A program made the position numbers and the translations under genes. The notes under the pieces are model-generated. The model made no database searches and had not been told where the DNA came from. It saw only the letters and a list, made by a program, of their open reading frames with translations. This document shows, one piece after another, positions 5,476 to 5,561 of a stretch of DNA of 5,561 bases. Each line of letters begins with the position of its first letter. The stretch's first letter is position 1. The DNA lies in NCBI GenBank assembly GCA_964509505.1, contig CAZDYP010000246.1:1-5561 (forward strand). Reading direction: 5' to 3'. The DNA comes from CAZDYP01 sp964509505. GTDB taxonomy: Bacteria; Chloroflexota; Anaerolineae; JACRMK01.

Positions 5476-5491
5476 TATCACAAGCCGTTGT

Positions 5492-5533
5492 AAATGGCGG
5501 ATGGCGCATAGCAAATAGCGCTTGGTTTATAGC
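5492..5533. repeat. Degenerate heptamer array C (nnATRGC type)
   Basis: Six 7-bp units in one register: AAATGGC, GGATGGC, GCATAGC, AAATAGC, GCTTGGT, TTATAGC. It has the same period as arrays A and B but a different consensus, so it is a second heptamer family. It lies in the non-coding leader about 110 bp upstream of the sheath start. No credible gene covers it on either strand. Confidence 0.65.
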
Positions 5534-5553
5534 CCAGAGTGCACCCCTTCCAA
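5526..5553 (-). promoter_or_regulatory. Weak candidate sigma-70-like promoter upstream of the sheath gene
   Basis: On the minus strand TTGGAA (5553-5548) and TATAAA (5531-5526) are separated by 16 bases and would start transcription roughly 140 bases upstream of the sheath gene. The boxes overlap a palindrome and a heptamer array, so the match may be fortuitous. The real promoter may also lie beyond the right edge. Confidence 0.2.
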
Positions 5554-5557
5554 GGGG
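5544..5557. repeat. CCCCTTCCAAGGGG palindrome at right edge
   Basis: A perfect 14-bp palindrome with a possible five- to six-base-pair stem. It shares the CCCCTT/AAGGGG ends with the inverted repeat near 5403-5416. The function cannot be judged because the window ends four bases later. Confidence 0.45.
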
Positions 5558-5561
5558 ACAT

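Noticed and set aside
5464..5477. Plus-strand ATCACCTCCTTTA resembling the 3' end of 16S rRNA
   Set aside because: Only the anti-Shine-Dalgarno core matches; no other rRNA sequence is next to it. It is better read as a Shine-Dalgarno on the minus strand.
5478..5561. Minus-strand 27-codon frame from the ATG at 5561
   Set aside because: It mostly translates the heptamer array, lacks a visible RBS and ends before the orphan Shine-Dalgarno.

Overview
The window is a compact run of structural genes for a contractile, phage-tail-like nanomachine, most probably an extracellular contractile injection system (eCIS) rather than a prophage. Every supported gene lies on the minus strand, so the module reads from right to left. 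The order is tail sheath (552 aa), inner tube protein (150 aa), a 121-aa tail-associated protein with one CxxC pair, a 57-aa DUF6760-type protein, a 59-aa helical protein, a second gp19-type tube paralog (228 aa) and a very long Pro/Ala/Glu/Arg-rich protein that runs off the left edge (558 residues visible). No capsid, terminase, portal, integrase or lysis gene is visible. A sheath followed by two tube paralogs with small conserved proteins between them is typical of eCIS loci of environmental bacteria. The baseplate, spike, LysM cap, AAA+ ATPase and fibre genes expected of a full locus would have to lie outside the window.

Layout, right to left. Positions 5383-5561 are a 5' leader or intergenic region. 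It holds a degenerate 7-bp periodic repeat, two small CCCC/GGGG inverted repeats, an orphan but perfect Shine-Dalgarno sequence and the ribosome binding site (RBS) of the sheath gene. The sheath (5382-3724, GTG start) and tube (3662-3210) follow, and their two leaders share short sequence blocks. A 7-bp-periodic, hairpin-forming array (3139-3202) separates the tube from the 121-aa gene (3126-2761). That gene overlaps the 57-aa gene (2764-2591) by ATGA. A second array of the same heptamers (2584-2615) supplies the last codons and stop of the 57-aa gene. The 59-aa gene (2572-2393), the second tube gene (2375-1689) and the open-ended protein (1675 to the left edge, GTG start) complete the run with short gaps.

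How the genes would work together (family knowledge plus inference): the 150-aa protein stacks into the inner tube, the sheath assembles around it and contracts to drive it into a target, and the 228-aa paralog probably forms the tube-baseplate transition as Afp5/Pvc5 do. The 121-, 57- and 59-aa proteins are likely assembly or baseplate accessories. The role of the long repetitive protein is not known to me. It looks like a helical N-terminal region followed by a disordered, mixed-charge, repeat-bearing region.

Organism: moderate to somewhat high GC, a sheath and gp19 pair of environmental eCIS type, and intergenic heptamer repeats like those of some filamentous bacteria together suggest Chloroflexota or Cyanobacteria. 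This is a weak inference, with a slight lean to Chloroflexota. The most unusual features are the 19-residue repeats at the N-terminus of the second tube protein, the identical 30-residue tandem repeats in the truncated protein, and the heptamer arrays inside the operon.
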